The notes beneath the pieces are model-generated. The model was not told the origin of the DNA and made no database searches. It saw only the letters and a program-made list of their open reading frames with translations. Shown here one piece after another: positions 1 to 7,560 of a stretch of 10,686 bases of DNA. How positions within the stretch are numbered: position 1 is the stretch's first letter; each line of letters begins with the position of its first letter. The stretch is taken from assembly GCA_947460795.1 (NCBI GenBank), contig CANHJA010000067.1, forward strand, positions 1 to 10,686. Direction: 5' to 3'. Position numbers and translations under genes: made by a program. The stretch comes from Bacteroidota bacterium. Its GTDB lineage: Bacteria > Bacteroidota > Bacteroidia > Chitinophagales > Chitinophagaceae.

Positions 1-1
1 A

Positions 2-142
2 ATAGATGAGATGAAACGGTATGGAGTGCAATATTATTTTTTTGAAGCGGAAAATAATTGCCTACAGCATGAACCCAGCAACGTTTATTTTAAAAAAATA
101 AATCAAATCAATAATCTGTCGATTTATCAATTTATATATTAA
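2..142 (+). CDS. 3' end of an unidentified protein (partial)
   Basis: An open frame enters from the left edge and runs 46 codons to a TAA at 140-142. The visible residues look like real protein: mixed polar and aromatic, with two short aromatic-rich stretches (QYYFFEAE and SIYQFIY). There is no start in view, so the N-terminus and the domains lie outside the window. A weak impression is the C-terminal soluble tail of a membrane glycosyltransferase or similar envelope protein, where a 'GV-Y-FFE' strand followed by a short terminal strand is common, but this is not a family assignment. The gene converges on the minus-strand membrane protein that ends at 205, leaving 62 bases between the two stops. 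Confidence 0.55.
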   Translation: MDEMKRYGVQYYFFEAENNCLQHEPSNVYFKKINQINNLSIYQFIY

Positions 143-204
143 TCGAAATGTCAAATTTTATAGTTGGCTTCATTGGTTGAAAAATTAAATAGTTATTCTA
201 TTTA

Positions 205-741
205 TTATACATGGCTTCTAATCCATCGGTTTATTTTTCGAATATAATCATAATATCCTTGTTGTAGTCTGATGGTTAAAAGCAATAAAACCATTATTCC
301 AATTCCAATTAAAATATACGATGCGGTATGATAGCCTTCTCCTCCAAATAAATAAAGCAATATAGCTGCAGCAGATGAGAATGCTACAAATATAATTAGC
401 ATCAGTGGGCCGCCTACATCAATTCGTCTGGGTTTACTCATTGTTTTTACAATGGTCCCATTTTCTGTTGGTATAAATTGTAGCTTGGTAATAGGTAATG
501 TATACACATGATTTTCAATTTCAGCATGCGGAATAATTTTAATGAAACCATTGTGTTCTAAAATTTCAAAATCTAAATTATGAATTTGTAAATGTTGTCC
601 AAGAAGGTGTTTTTTAAGCTCCTCCACATTTTTTTTACTTGTAATATTGGCGTAACTTCTAAATATCATACATGGTATTTTTAATTCATTTAGAAAATTA
701 ATGCTTTTTTTTTCATTTACAAGAATTTTAACATATTTCAC
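205..741 (-). CDS. Uncharacterised two-helix membrane protein, 178 aa
   Basis: I do not recognise this family. Residues 1-105 are predicted soluble, with alternating charged and hydrophobic segments. A conserved-looking 'KPRRIDVGGP' stretch (about 103-112) leads into a first transmembrane helix (about 112-132). A short glycine-rich turn (GGEG) follows, then a second helix (about 140-157). The end is a basic, aromatic tail (QQGYYDYIRKINRWIRSHV). The hairpin arrangement suggests an inner-membrane anchor with the N-terminal domain and tail on the same side. The start codon is GTG at 739-741: an in-frame TAA lies at 754-756 with no ATG between, and the next in-frame ATG would remove about 24 residues. 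The terminator at 799-828 separates it from pruA, so it is probably transcribed on its own. Confidence 0.75.
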   Translation of the reverse strand: MKYVKILVNEKKSINFLNELKIPCMIFRSYANITSKKNVEELKKHLLGQHLQIHNLDFEILEHNGFIKIIPHAEIENHVYTLPITKLQFIPTENGTIVKTMSKPRRIDVGGPLMLIIFVAFSSAAAILLYLFGGEGYHTASYILIGIGIMVLLLLTIRLQQGYYDYIRKINRWIRSHV

Positions 742-798
742 CTCATTATTTTGTTAATATCACTTTTGTCATATTAAGATAAATTCGCATGATTTAAT

Positions 799-828
799 AA
801 AAAAAGCTACTCAATGAGTAGCTTTTTT
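799..828 (-). terminator. Factor-independent terminator downstream of pruA
   Basis: A perfect 7-bp stem (gctactc at 806-812 with gagtagc at 816-822) encloses a 3-base loop. It is flanked by seven A on the left and six T on the right. Read leftward, in the direction of pruA, the hairpin is followed by a U-run, the normal intrinsic terminator shape. It sits 22 bases beyond the pruA stop. Its symmetry would allow termination in the other direction too, but no plus-strand gene nearby needs it. Confidence 0.85.
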
Positions 829-849
829 ATATCTGTAGCAACAAAAATA

Positions 850-2481
850 TTATTTCTCGCCTAAAAAAGCATAGCGATAATCCGTAGGTGGATTATAGGT
901 TTCTTTAATCGTGCGCGCGCTCAACCAACGATATAAATTAAGCATTGAACCTGCTTTATCATTCGTTCCCGATGCTCTTGCACCACCAAAAGGTTGTTGA
1001 CCTACTACCGCTCCCGTTGGTTTATCATTAATATAGAAATTTCCTGCACTGTGTTGTAATTTTTTCATTGCATTTGCTAATGCATAGCGGTCTTGACTGA
1101 ACACGGCACCTGTTAATGCATACTCAGAAGTAGAATCTACCAATTCACAAGCTTTATCAAACTCACTTGCTTTATAAGTATAAATAGTTAATACGGGCCC
1201 AAAAATTTCTTCACACATCGTAGTGTATTTTGGATTGGTGGTTTCAATAACAGTAGGCTCTACAAACCAACCTTTCGTTGAGTCGCATTTACCACCCACT
1301 AAAATTTTACAAGTTTTGTCTTTTTTAGCAGCGTCAATATATTTTTTGATGTTTTTAAATGATTTTTCATCTATAACCGCGTTTACAAAATTAGAGAAAT
1401 CTTCAGTCGTACCCATTTTCATGGTTTTTACTGCGGCAACTAATTTCTTTTTTACTTCTGCAGCAATATTATCAGGAATATAAGCACGAGAAGCAGCGCT
1501 GCATTTTTGTCCTTGGTATTCAAATGCACCTCTTGCTAAAGCTGCAACCAACGCATCTACTTGTGCGGTAGGATGAGCCAATACGAAGTCTTTACCACCT
1601 GTTTCGCCAACAATGCGAGGGTAAGATCTGTATTTAGCGATATTTTCTCCAATTGATTTCCACATACCTTGAAAAACGCCTGTGCTTCCAGTAAAATGGA
1701 CACCTGCAAATTCTTTATGTCCAAAACAAATTTCACCTACAACAGGCCCACTAGCATATACTAAATTTATAACACCATCTGGTAAGCCTGCTTCTTTCAT
1801 AATTTTCATGAATAAGTTAGCTGAGTAAATTTGTGTGTTGGCAGGTTTCCAAACAACTACATTTCCACACATAGCAGCAGAAGTTGGCAAGTTCCCACCA
1901 ATAGCTGTGAAGTTAAATGGAGTAACAGCTAAAACAAATCCTTCTAATGAACGATATTCAACTCGGTTATACATTCCTGCACCAGAAATTGGTTGTTGTG
2001 CATATATGTCATTTAAAAATGAAACATTAAAACGCAAGAAATCGATTAACTCACAAGTACTGTCTATTTCTGCTTGAAAAGGATTTTTACTTTGTCCTAA
2101 CATGGTTGCAGCCAACATGTCGAAACGATATTTGGTAGCTAGTAAATCGGCTGCTTTTAAAAAGATAGAAGCACGATCAACCCAAGCCATATCTGCCCAT
2201 TGTTTGTGAGCCTTTAAAGAAGCATCAATTGCAGCTTTTACATGCGATGCATCTCCTTGGTGAAAATGCCCTAAAACATGTTTTGTTTCATGTGGGGGAC
2301 GAATTTCTATTTTTTTACCAGTGCGAATTTCCTTGTCGCCAATGTACATTGGGATATCAACTTTTACTTTTTTAGCTGCAGCTAAAGCTTTTTTTAGGGC
2401 TATTTTTTCGGCACTTTTTGGTGCAAATTGTAACACCGTTTCATTTACTGGTGTTGGAATATGAAAATGTCCATTACTCAT
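850..2481 (-). CDS. pruA: L-glutamate gamma-semialdehyde (1-pyrroline-5-carboxylate) dehydrogenase
   Basis: This is an NAD-dependent aldehyde dehydrogenase that oxidises glutamate semialdehyde, the hydrolysed form of pyrroline-5-carboxylate, to glutamate, the second step of proline catabolism in the cytoplasm. At 543 aa it has the usual length of the monofunctional (eukaryote-like and Bacteroidota) PruA class rather than the fused PutA. Visible family motifs are TPFNF (187-191), the cofactor-binding WKPA (211-214), FTGST (263-267), the general-base glutamate E293 in VGETGGK, the catalytic cysteine C327 in GQKCSAASR, EEIFGPV (424-430) and PFGG (497-500). The key residues are intact. The start is ATG, with no alternative close by. 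It lies 67 bases downstream of the DUF4292 gene, and a promoter-like box in that gap suggests it can be expressed alone. No proline dehydrogenase gene is in the window. Confidence 0.97.
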   Translation of the reverse strand: MSNGHFHIPTPVNETVLQFAPKSAEKIALKKALAAAKKVKVDIPMYIGDKEIRTGKKIEIRPPHETKHVLGHFHQGDASHVKAAIDASLKAHKQWADMAWVDRASIFLKAADLLATKYRFDMLAATMLGQSKNPFQAEIDSTCELIDFLRFNVSFLNDIYAQQPISGAGMYNRVEYRSLEGFVLAVTPFNFTAIGGNLPTSAAMCGNVVVWKPANTQIYSANLFMKIMKEAGLPDGVINLVYASGPVVGEICFGHKEFAGVHFTGSTGVFQGMWKSIGENIAKYRSYPRIVGETGGKDFVLAHPTAQVDALVAALARGAFEYQGQKCSAASRAYIPDNIAAEVKKKLVAAVKTMKMGTTEDFSNFVNAVIDEKSFKNIKKYIDAAKKDKTCKILVGGKCDSTKGWFVEPTVIETTNPKYTTMCEEIFGPVLTIYTYKASEFDKACELVDSTSEYALTGAVFSQDRYALANAMKKLQHSAGNFYINDKPTGAVVGQQPFGGARASGTNDKAGSMLNLYRWLSARTIKETYNPPTDYRYAFLGEK

Positions 2482-2502
2482 TTTGAATTAAATTTTAGTT
2501 TG

Positions 2503-2510
2503 CAAAGTTA
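2503..2510 (-). promoter_or_regulatory. Probable -7 promoter element for pruA
   Basis: TAACTTTG, read on the minus strand, matches the Bacteroidota -7 consensus TAnnTTTG exactly and is followed by CA. It lies 22 bases before the pruA ATG, leaving a short leader of roughly 15 bases. No clear TTG is found at the expected -33 distance, so the call rests on one element and its position in the 67-base gap. Confidence 0.55.
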
Positions 2511-2548
2511 CAATGTGAGAATGATAAAAAAGTAGTGAATTTGTTAAC

Positions 2549-3415
2549 TTATTTCATTGCTTTTTTAAAATTTGCAGGAATCGAAAAAGGGAAATCAATT
2601 GGTTTGTCTATGTCAATTTTGTTGACTTCCATGTTTAATTGTGCCGCTCCTTTTACATCTTGTATATAATAGGTTCTGTCGGTAGATAAAAAATTATTTT
2701 CTAACAATTGATAGTTGTTCAATGATACCAACACAGAGCTTTTTGAAACCGAACGAGTGGTTTGTAATTGAAATTGTTTCAAGGTGCTGTCGGTTCTGTT
2801 GTAAGTAAATTGATTAGAATAATCGTCATTGACAATAAAAATAGACATTAAATAATTCAACTCTTTCATGTCTGTAATTTTCCCATCTGTAGCGATTGAA
2901 TTGCCAACAATAATATCTTGTAAAATTTTAAAGCTAACTTCCATATTAATTAGCTTTTGTAAATCTTTATAGCCATACAAGTAATATCGTTTATTAAAAC
3001 GATCTATTGCTTTTACACTATCTGGAGTAATCAAAGCGCGCGCTACTTCTATTCCAAAACCTGAAATGCTAGCCCATATTTTAGTGTTTTTTTCCAATCT
3101 AAAATTTGCATTGAAGTTTTGCTTCTGATCTCCAGATTCGTAGTGCATTTTAGTTTTAGCCTGAAATGTTTTGTAATTTATATTTCGATAATTGATTATT
3201 TTACGCGCCAAAATGGTGTCAAATTTTGGCAAAATTGCGGGTAATTCTTTTTTTACAATTGCGCTGTCTATTTTACCTTTTTCTATCTTTTTTTCAACTC
3301 GTTTTTCTTGTCGGGCTTCTTTCTTTTTATTTTTAATAAAGAAAGGTTTTATTACATTGCAACTACTAATAATCATGGTATTGATTACTACCCAAATAAT
3401 TATTTTCTTATTCAT
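2549..3415 (-). CDS. DUF4292 lipoprotein, LolA/LolB-like fold
   Basis: This is a 288-aa lipoprotein. A hydrophobic signal (about residues 4-18) ends in the lipobox IISSC, with C19 the predicted lipidated cysteine. A strongly charged, lysine-rich linker (about 28-50) follows, then the DUF4292 domain (about 65-285). The domain signature includes KTKMHYESG (86-94), LEKNTKIWASIS, 'GIEVARALITPDSV' and the 'YYLYGYKDLQKLIN' segment. DUF4292 is typical of Bacteroidota, and as I recall it has a lipoprotein-carrier-like beta half-barrel fold; its molecular role is not established. The residues right after C19 are not acid-rich, so a surface-export signal of the Capnocytophaga or Flavobacterium type is not evident and periplasm-facing anchoring is more likely. 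The gene overlaps the end of the TPR gene by 8 bases, which implies co-transcription and probably coupled translation. Confidence 0.9.
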   Translation of the reverse strand: MNKKIIIWVVINTMIISSCNVIKPFFIKNKKKEARQEKRVEKKIEKGKIDSAIVKKELPAILPKFDTILARKIINYRNINYKTFQAKTKMHYESGDQKQNFNANFRLEKNTKIWASISGFGIEVARALITPDSVKAIDRFNKRYYLYGYKDLQKLINMEVSFKILQDIIVGNSIATDGKITDMKELNYLMSIFIVNDDYSNQFTYNRTDSTLKQFQLQTTRSVSKSSVLVSLNNYQLLENNFLSTDRTYYIQDVKGAAQLNMEVNKIDIDKPIDFPFSIPANFKKAMK

Positions 3416-5153
3416 TAATTTTTCCTGATTTTATTTTATTTATTAAAGTAGGATTTTCTTCCCCTTTATCGTTTGCTAATTGCCAATATTTTTTTGCATT
3501 CATTGAGTCATTTAATTTGAAATAAACATCGCCTAAATGTTCAAATAAAGTTCCATCCTCCTCTCCGTTTAATTGAATGGCTTTTTCAATGTATGTTTTT
3601 GCATCTTCAAATTTCCCTTGTTGAAATAAGATCCATCCATAAGTGTCCAAAAATGATTTTGAGTTAGGTTGTAATTCTAAACTTTTTTTAGACATTGCTT
3701 CTGCATCAGTCAATCGTTCATTTCGTACCGATAAATAATAGGCATAATTATTTAAAGTGGTAGCATCAAGAGGAAATAGTTTTAGCGCCTCATCAAATGA
3801 CTCGTCACTTTGCTTGTATTTTTTTAATGAATTATAGGCATCTCCCAAACTGGTATATATAAGTGCTACTAAAGATTTGTTGAAAGAATCTTTTTTTAAT
3901 GCAGTTGTTAAGGAACTTATTGCTTCTTCTTGTTCGTTTTTTTGAACATGTGCCAATCCTTTATAAAAATAAGGGAGGGCATTGTTGTTAAATAGTTTAC
4001 TAGTTTGTTCAGAAATTACAATTGTACTGTCATACATTTTTTCATCAAAATACATGCTTGCTATTTGAATCCAAACATCAAAATTATTACTGTCTATCGT
4101 TAGATAACGTTTGTATTGTTCTAAAGCTGAAAGTGGTTTTTTAGAGACAGTGAGTACATTGGCGTAAATTAAAATAGCATCTTTGTCTTTGGGTGCAGCA
4201 AGCGAAATAGATTTCACTAATTCAATAATATTATCATTGTCAAGTAGGCTATCCTCTTCCAATTTTTTTAGCGTAGGTAAAATAATTGAAATCTTAGTTT
4301 CGGTTGATACGTTTTTGTTTTGCATCAACTTTAGCATAAAATTATTATAGGCTTTTTCATCTTTTTTAGATAAATAATATTCAGCCAAAGCTGCTTGTGC
4401 AGTGGGATCTTCACCATATTTATTTTCTATATCTTTATAAATACTTTCAGCTCCCTCAGTGTTTTTTTCTGAAATATAAATTTCAGCTATTAAGAGCGGG
4501 TAAGCCACATTTGCTGGATATTCTTTTTGAAGTTTTGTTATTTCTAAAATCGCTAAATCAGACCTATTTAGAATTATATAAAGATTCTTCTTTTGATTTA
4601 TTATATCTTCATTAAAACCAATTATTTTTTCATATTCATTTAAACAATCAACTGCTTTTTGATATTCTTTTGTCTTTAAAAACAGTTGTGCTTTTTTGAA
4701 AATATAATCGGGATTGGAAGGATTTTTTTCAATTAAAGAATTGTATTGTTTTTCAGCTATTTTAAATTTGTAGTTGTACAATAATAAAAAAGTGTAGTAC
4801 TCTTGAAAATAGGAATTTGCTGGATTTATTTCAAATGCTTTTTGCGCTGTTTTTTCTGCAGCATTTGCATTTTTATTTTGAAAATATAACTTGGATAAAT
4901 TATAATTAGCTGTCGCATTTTGTGGATATTTTTTCACAAAATCACTGTATAAATTAATGGCTTCATTGTACTTGCCAAGCAATCTCGCATTTTCGGCATT
5001 AAAAAAATCAACCAATTGATTGGTTGATTCTTTTTTAGCTTTAATTTCTTCTTTGCTTAAATAATCTTGATTTTTAGATGTGTTTTTTTGGATACTACAA
5101 GAGTAAAAAAAGACAAGATTCAGTAAAAGAATGTAATGCGTTTTTTTTATCAT
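3408..5153 (-). CDS. Tetratricopeptide-repeat lipoprotein, 581 aa
   Basis: A short signal peptide ends in the lipobox FFYSC (C19), so the protein is probably lipid-anchored in the envelope. From about residue 45 to 567 it is nearly continuous helical TPR repeats of about 34 residues. Clear units include GKYNEAINLYSDFVKKYPQN (60-79), KKPLSALEQYKRYLTID (338-354), KKYKQSDESFDEALKLFP (444-461), and 'YGWILFQQGKFEDAKTYIEKA' near the C-terminus. Proline at the ends of repeats and the small/large residue pattern are as expected. TPR arrays are protein-binding scaffolds, so the partner is likely another envelope protein. Its ATG directly follows the TAA of the nucleotidyltransferase gene with no spacer, and its own end overlaps the DUF4292 gene. 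As I recall, the nucleotidyltransferase-TPR-DUF4292 order recurs in Flavobacteriia, often followed by an EnvC-like peptidoglycan hydrolase gene; here pruA follows instead. Confidence 0.93.
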   Translation of the reverse strand: MIKKTHYILLLNLVFFYSCSIQKNTSKNQDYLSKEEIKAKKESTNQLVDFFNAENARLLGKYNEAINLYSDFVKKYPQNATANYNLSKLYFQNKNANAAEKTAQKAFEINPANSYFQEYYTFLLLYNYKFKIAEKQYNSLIEKNPSNPDYIFKKAQLFLKTKEYQKAVDCLNEYEKIIGFNEDIINQKKNLYIILNRSDLAILEITKLQKEYPANVAYPLLIAEIYISEKNTEGAESIYKDIENKYGEDPTAQAALAEYYLSKKDEKAYNNFMLKLMQNKNVSTETKISIILPTLKKLEEDSLLDNDNIIELVKSISLAAPKDKDAILIYANVLTVSKKPLSALEQYKRYLTIDSNNFDVWIQIASMYFDEKMYDSTIVISEQTSKLFNNNALPYFYKGLAHVQKNEQEEAISSLTTALKKDSFNKSLVALIYTSLGDAYNSLKKYKQSDESFDEALKLFPLDATTLNNYAYYLSVRNERLTDAEAMSKKSLELQPNSKSFLDTYGWILFQQGKFEDAKTYIEKAIQLNGEEDGTLFEHLGDVYFKLNDSMNAKKYWQLANDKGEENPTLINKIKSGKINE

Positions 5154-6161
5154 TTAATTTTTGAAAGAGTAATCACCTAAGCTTAGTTCTTCTGCTTTTG
5201 ATTGGCAATTTACACTATTTCCGAATAGTGTATTTGTAATTATAGAATTCTTAACAATTGACGCATTGCCTATAATGCTTTTACTAATAATCGAATTTTC
5301 AATATGACAACCTTCTTCTAATGAAACATGAGGGCCAACTACCGAATTTTTAATAACTACATTTTTACCGATGAAACAGGGTTCTATGATTGAACTATTT
5401 TCAATTACAGCGGTTGCGTCTTGTAATGTTTCTGTATTTTTTTTAATTTCTAAAATTCGCTCTAAAGTATATACTGTGGCATCTTTATTTCCACAATCTA
5501 ACCATTCTTTCACTTGGTCGCTGTAAAATTGCACCCCTTTTTTCATCATGTTTTCCATGGCATCAGTCAATTGATATTCGCCACTGTGTTTGATGTCGTT
5601 ATCTATTAAGTATTGCATTTCATTTTTTAAATTTTCACCATCTTTAAAATAGTACACACCGATGATGGCTAAATCAGAAACAAATTCTTTTGGTTTTTCT
5701 ACAAATGAAGTAATTAAGCCATCGGCATTCATTTTCACTACGCCAAAAGCACTTGGGTCAGCCACTTTTTGAGTCCAAATAACAGCATCTTTATTTGCAT
5801 CAATTGAAAAAGTTGCATCAAAAAGAGTATCCGCAAAGGCTATAAAGACACTTCCTTTTAAACATTCTTGCGCACATAAAATAGCGTGTGCTGTCCCCAA
5901 TGGAGTATCCTGATAAAATATTCTACCTTTTGCACCAAATTGTGCTGCAACATTTACTAAATTATCTTCTGCTTCTTTTCCAAAAACACGACTGACAACA
6001 AAAGCGATTTCTTCGATTTTTTGATCTGTAGTACTCGCAATATCAGCCACAATTCTATGCACCATTGGTTTTCCAGCAATTGGAATTAATGGTTTGGGTG
6101 TAGTCAATGTATGAGGTCTCATTCTTTTACCCATGCCTGCCATTGGAATAATAATGTTCAT
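5154..6161 (-). CDS. Sugar-phosphate nucleotidyltransferase with C-terminal left-handed beta-helix
   Basis: This 335-aa cytoplasmic enzyme of the RmlA/GlmU nucleotidyltransferase superfamily would make an NDP-sugar from a sugar 1-phosphate and an NTP. The N-terminal Rossmann-like domain (1-235) shows the signature GMGKRMRP (9-16) with K23, the metal-binding aspartate D111 in FADTLFD, EKPKE (155-159), GEYQLTD (194-200) and EWLDCGNKD (219-227). Residues about 250-320 form hexapeptide-type repeats (IENSSII, IGKNVVI, IENSIIS, VKNSIIT) of a short beta-helix. No acyltransferase histidine is evident, so this part probably serves for oligomerisation or regulation. The nucleotide and sugar cannot be fixed from sequence; glucose- or mannose-1-phosphate are the usual substrates. 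Tight linkage to two lipoprotein genes suggests a supply role for envelope glycans. The ATG at 6159-6161 is the family's normal N-terminus. Confidence 0.93.
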   Translation of the reverse strand: MNIIIPMAGMGKRMRPHTLTTPKPLIPIAGKPMVHRIVADIASTTDQKIEEIAFVVSRVFGKEAEDNLVNVAAQFGAKGRIFYQDTPLGTAHAILCAQECLKGSVFIAFADTLFDATFSIDANKDAVIWTQKVADPSAFGVVKMNADGLITSFVEKPKEFVSDLAIIGVYYFKDGENLKNEMQYLIDNDIKHSGEYQLTDAMENMMKKGVQFYSDQVKEWLDCGNKDATVYTLERILEIKKNTETLQDATAVIENSSIIEPCFIGKNVVIKNSVVGPHVSLEEGCHIENSIISKSIIGNASIVKNSIITNTLFGNSVNCQSKAEELSLGDYSFKN

Positions 6162-6255
6162 ATTTTTTATTATTTGTTGTTAATTATAAATTATTACTTT
6201 TTTGTGTTATTTATTTTTAATGGGTTGAATTAATCATTAATAATTCTTCATTCGT

Positions 6256-6684
6256 TTAGCCTGTACTTCCAAATCCTCCACTTCCTCTTGCTGTTTCATC
6301 CAATGTATCTACTAAATTCCATTCTCCTATTTCATATTTTGCAATCACCATTTGTGCCACTCGGTCACCATTTTTTATCGTTTGTACCTCGTTTGACAAA
6401 TTGATTAAAATGACATTTATTTCTCCTCTATAATCACTGTCAATAGTTCCTGGCGTGTTTAAGCATGTCAAACCTTGTTTAATAGCTAGTCCACTTCTTG
6501 GTCTAATTTGTGCTTCAAACCCTTTAGGTAAGGCAATAAATAATCCAGTGGGAATTAATACTCGTTCCAACGGATTAATAATAATATTGTTTTTCACGGA
6601 AGCGTATATATCCATCCCTGCTGAGCCTTCTGTTTGATAAGAGGGCAGCGGGTGTTCACTTTTATTAATGATTTTTATTTGCAT
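6256..6684 (-). CDS. dut: Deoxyuridine 5'-triphosphate nucleotidohydrolase (dUTPase)
   Basis: The enzyme hydrolyses dUTP to dUMP and pyrophosphate, keeping uracil out of DNA and feeding dTMP synthesis; the family is trimeric. All five trimeric dUTPase motifs are present: AGMDIYA (22-28), RPRSG (61-65), NTPGTIDSDYRGEI (76-89, with the catalytic aspartate D82), GDRVAQM (106-112) and the glycine-rich C-terminal arm RGSGGFGSTG (133-142). I chose the ATG at 6682-6684, giving 142 aa and the family-typical opening MQIKIINKS. A longer frame beginning with TTG at 6700-6702 adds six residues, but that codon lies inside a promoter box, so the shorter form is favoured. The gene is 42 bases downstream of dapF and 94 bases upstream of the nucleotidyltransferase. 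Confidence 0.96.
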   Translation of the reverse strand: MQIKIINKSEHPLPSYQTEGSAGMDIYASVKNNIIINPLERVLIPTGLFIALPKGFEAQIRPRSGLAIKQGLTCLNTPGTIDSDYRGEINVILINLSNEVQTIKNGDRVAQMVIAKYEIGEWNLVDTLDETARGSGGFGSTG

Positions 6685-6699
6685 GTTTATAGAAGATGA

Positions 6700-6707
6700 C
6701 AAATGTA
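6700..6707 (-). promoter_or_regulatory. Probable -7 promoter element for dut
   Basis: TACATTTG on the minus strand is an exact TAnnTTTG match, identical to the box in front of the tRNA-Cys gene. It would start transcription at about 6693, upstream of the ATG at 6684 but downstream of the alternative TTG. A -33 TTG is not visible in the AT-only sequence upstream, so the promoter may be weak or supplementary to read-through from dapF. Confidence 0.5.
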
Positions 6708-6726
6708 GTAATTAATGTATAAAATT

Positions 6727-7497
6727 TTATAAATTTATCTCTCCTTCAAAAACAAATTCAGCTTTCCCTTTCAGCCAAATATTTTCAAATTTTTGGCCAT
6801 TTATATTTTCTAATTTAACAGAAAGTTTGCCTCCTAAAGTTTCAATTGAAACTTCATGAGCACCTATTTTATTATGAATGAGAGAAATAGCCGAAGCCGT
6901 GACTCCGGTTCCACAAGAAAGCGTTTCATCTTCTACACCTCGTTCGTATGTTCTTACAAAAATGCTAGTTTCATTTATCTTTTCAACAAAATTTACATTA
7001 ATTCCTTCCTCTTTAAATAGGGGGCTGTATCGAATTAATTTACCTTCTTTTTTTACATCTAATTCGTCTACATATTCTGTAAAATGAACATAATGTGGTG
7101 AGCCAGTATTTAATTGAAAATAGGTTTCATTTGTTATTATTGATGTTACCTCATTCATTTTTAATGAAACAATTTCATCTTCGAAATAAGCTTCATGCTC
7201 TCCATCAATGGCGATAAATTTGGCTTCAAATGAAATTAAACCTAATTTTTTTGCGAATGCCGAAATACATCTCCCGCCATTTCCACACATCGTGCTTTCA
7301 TTTCCATCGCTGTTATAATAAACCATTTTAAAATCATAACCAGTTTGGTTTTCAAGCAACATTAAACCATCTGCGCCCACTCCAAAATGTCGATCACAAA
7401 TCTGTTTTATTTGTTCATTTGTAAGTGAATATTCTTGTTTTCTGTTGTCTATAAGAACAAAGTCGTTGCCTGTTCCTTGATATTTGTAAAACTTCAT
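6727..7497 (-). CDS. dapF: Diaminopimelate epimerase
   Basis: This is a PLP-independent epimerase that interconverts LL- and meso-diaminopimelate, supplying the peptidoglycan cross-linker and the last precursor of lysine. It has 256 aa, the normal length for Bacteroidota DapF. The two catalytic cysteines, which act as a thiolate/thiol acid-base pair, are C71 in STMCGNGGRC and C195 in LSCGTGVTAS. The N-terminal YQGTGNDFVLID (6-17), RHFGVGADG (36-44), 'YYNSDGNEST' (60-69), TGSPHYV (131-137) and YERGVEDETLSC (184-195) are all family hallmarks, and the two pseudo-symmetrical halves are complete. The ATG at 7495-7497 gives the standard N-terminus MKFYKYQGTGND. It lies 63 bases after the nucleoside phosphorylase gene and 42 before dut. 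Confidence 0.97.
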   Translation of the reverse strand: MKFYKYQGTGNDFVLIDNRKQEYSLTNEQIKQICDRHFGVGADGLMLLENQTGYDFKMVYYNSDGNESTMCGNGGRCISAFAKKLGLISFEAKFIAIDGEHEAYFEDEIVSLKMNEVTSIITNETYFQLNTGSPHYVHFTEYVDELDVKKEGKLIRYSPLFKEEGINVNFVEKINETSIFVRTYERGVEDETLSCGTGVTASAISLIHNKIGAHEVSIETLGGKLSVKLENINGQKFENIWLKGKAEFVFEGEINL

Positions 7498-7560
7498 TTA
7501 AACGATTGTATTTTTCTAAATTCGAAATGGGAATTGAATAAAATTTTAATTTTAAAAAAA

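Noticed and set aside
186..204. Short hairpin taaatag-ttatt-ctattta between the convergent genes
   Set aside because: The stem is 7 bp with one G-C pair and has no T-run directly after it, so it is too weak to call a terminator in AT-rich DNA.
1223..2077. Two plus-strand frames (1223-1483, 1835-2077) inside pruA
   Set aside because: They are antisense to an intact, motif-complete pruA and have no promoter or recognisable protein features.
7498..7560. AT-only palindromic stretch between the phosphorylase and dapF genes
   Set aside because: The AAAATTAAAATTTT-type symmetry contains no G or C and is expected by chance here. It also lacks a promoter box, so I do not call a terminator or promoter.
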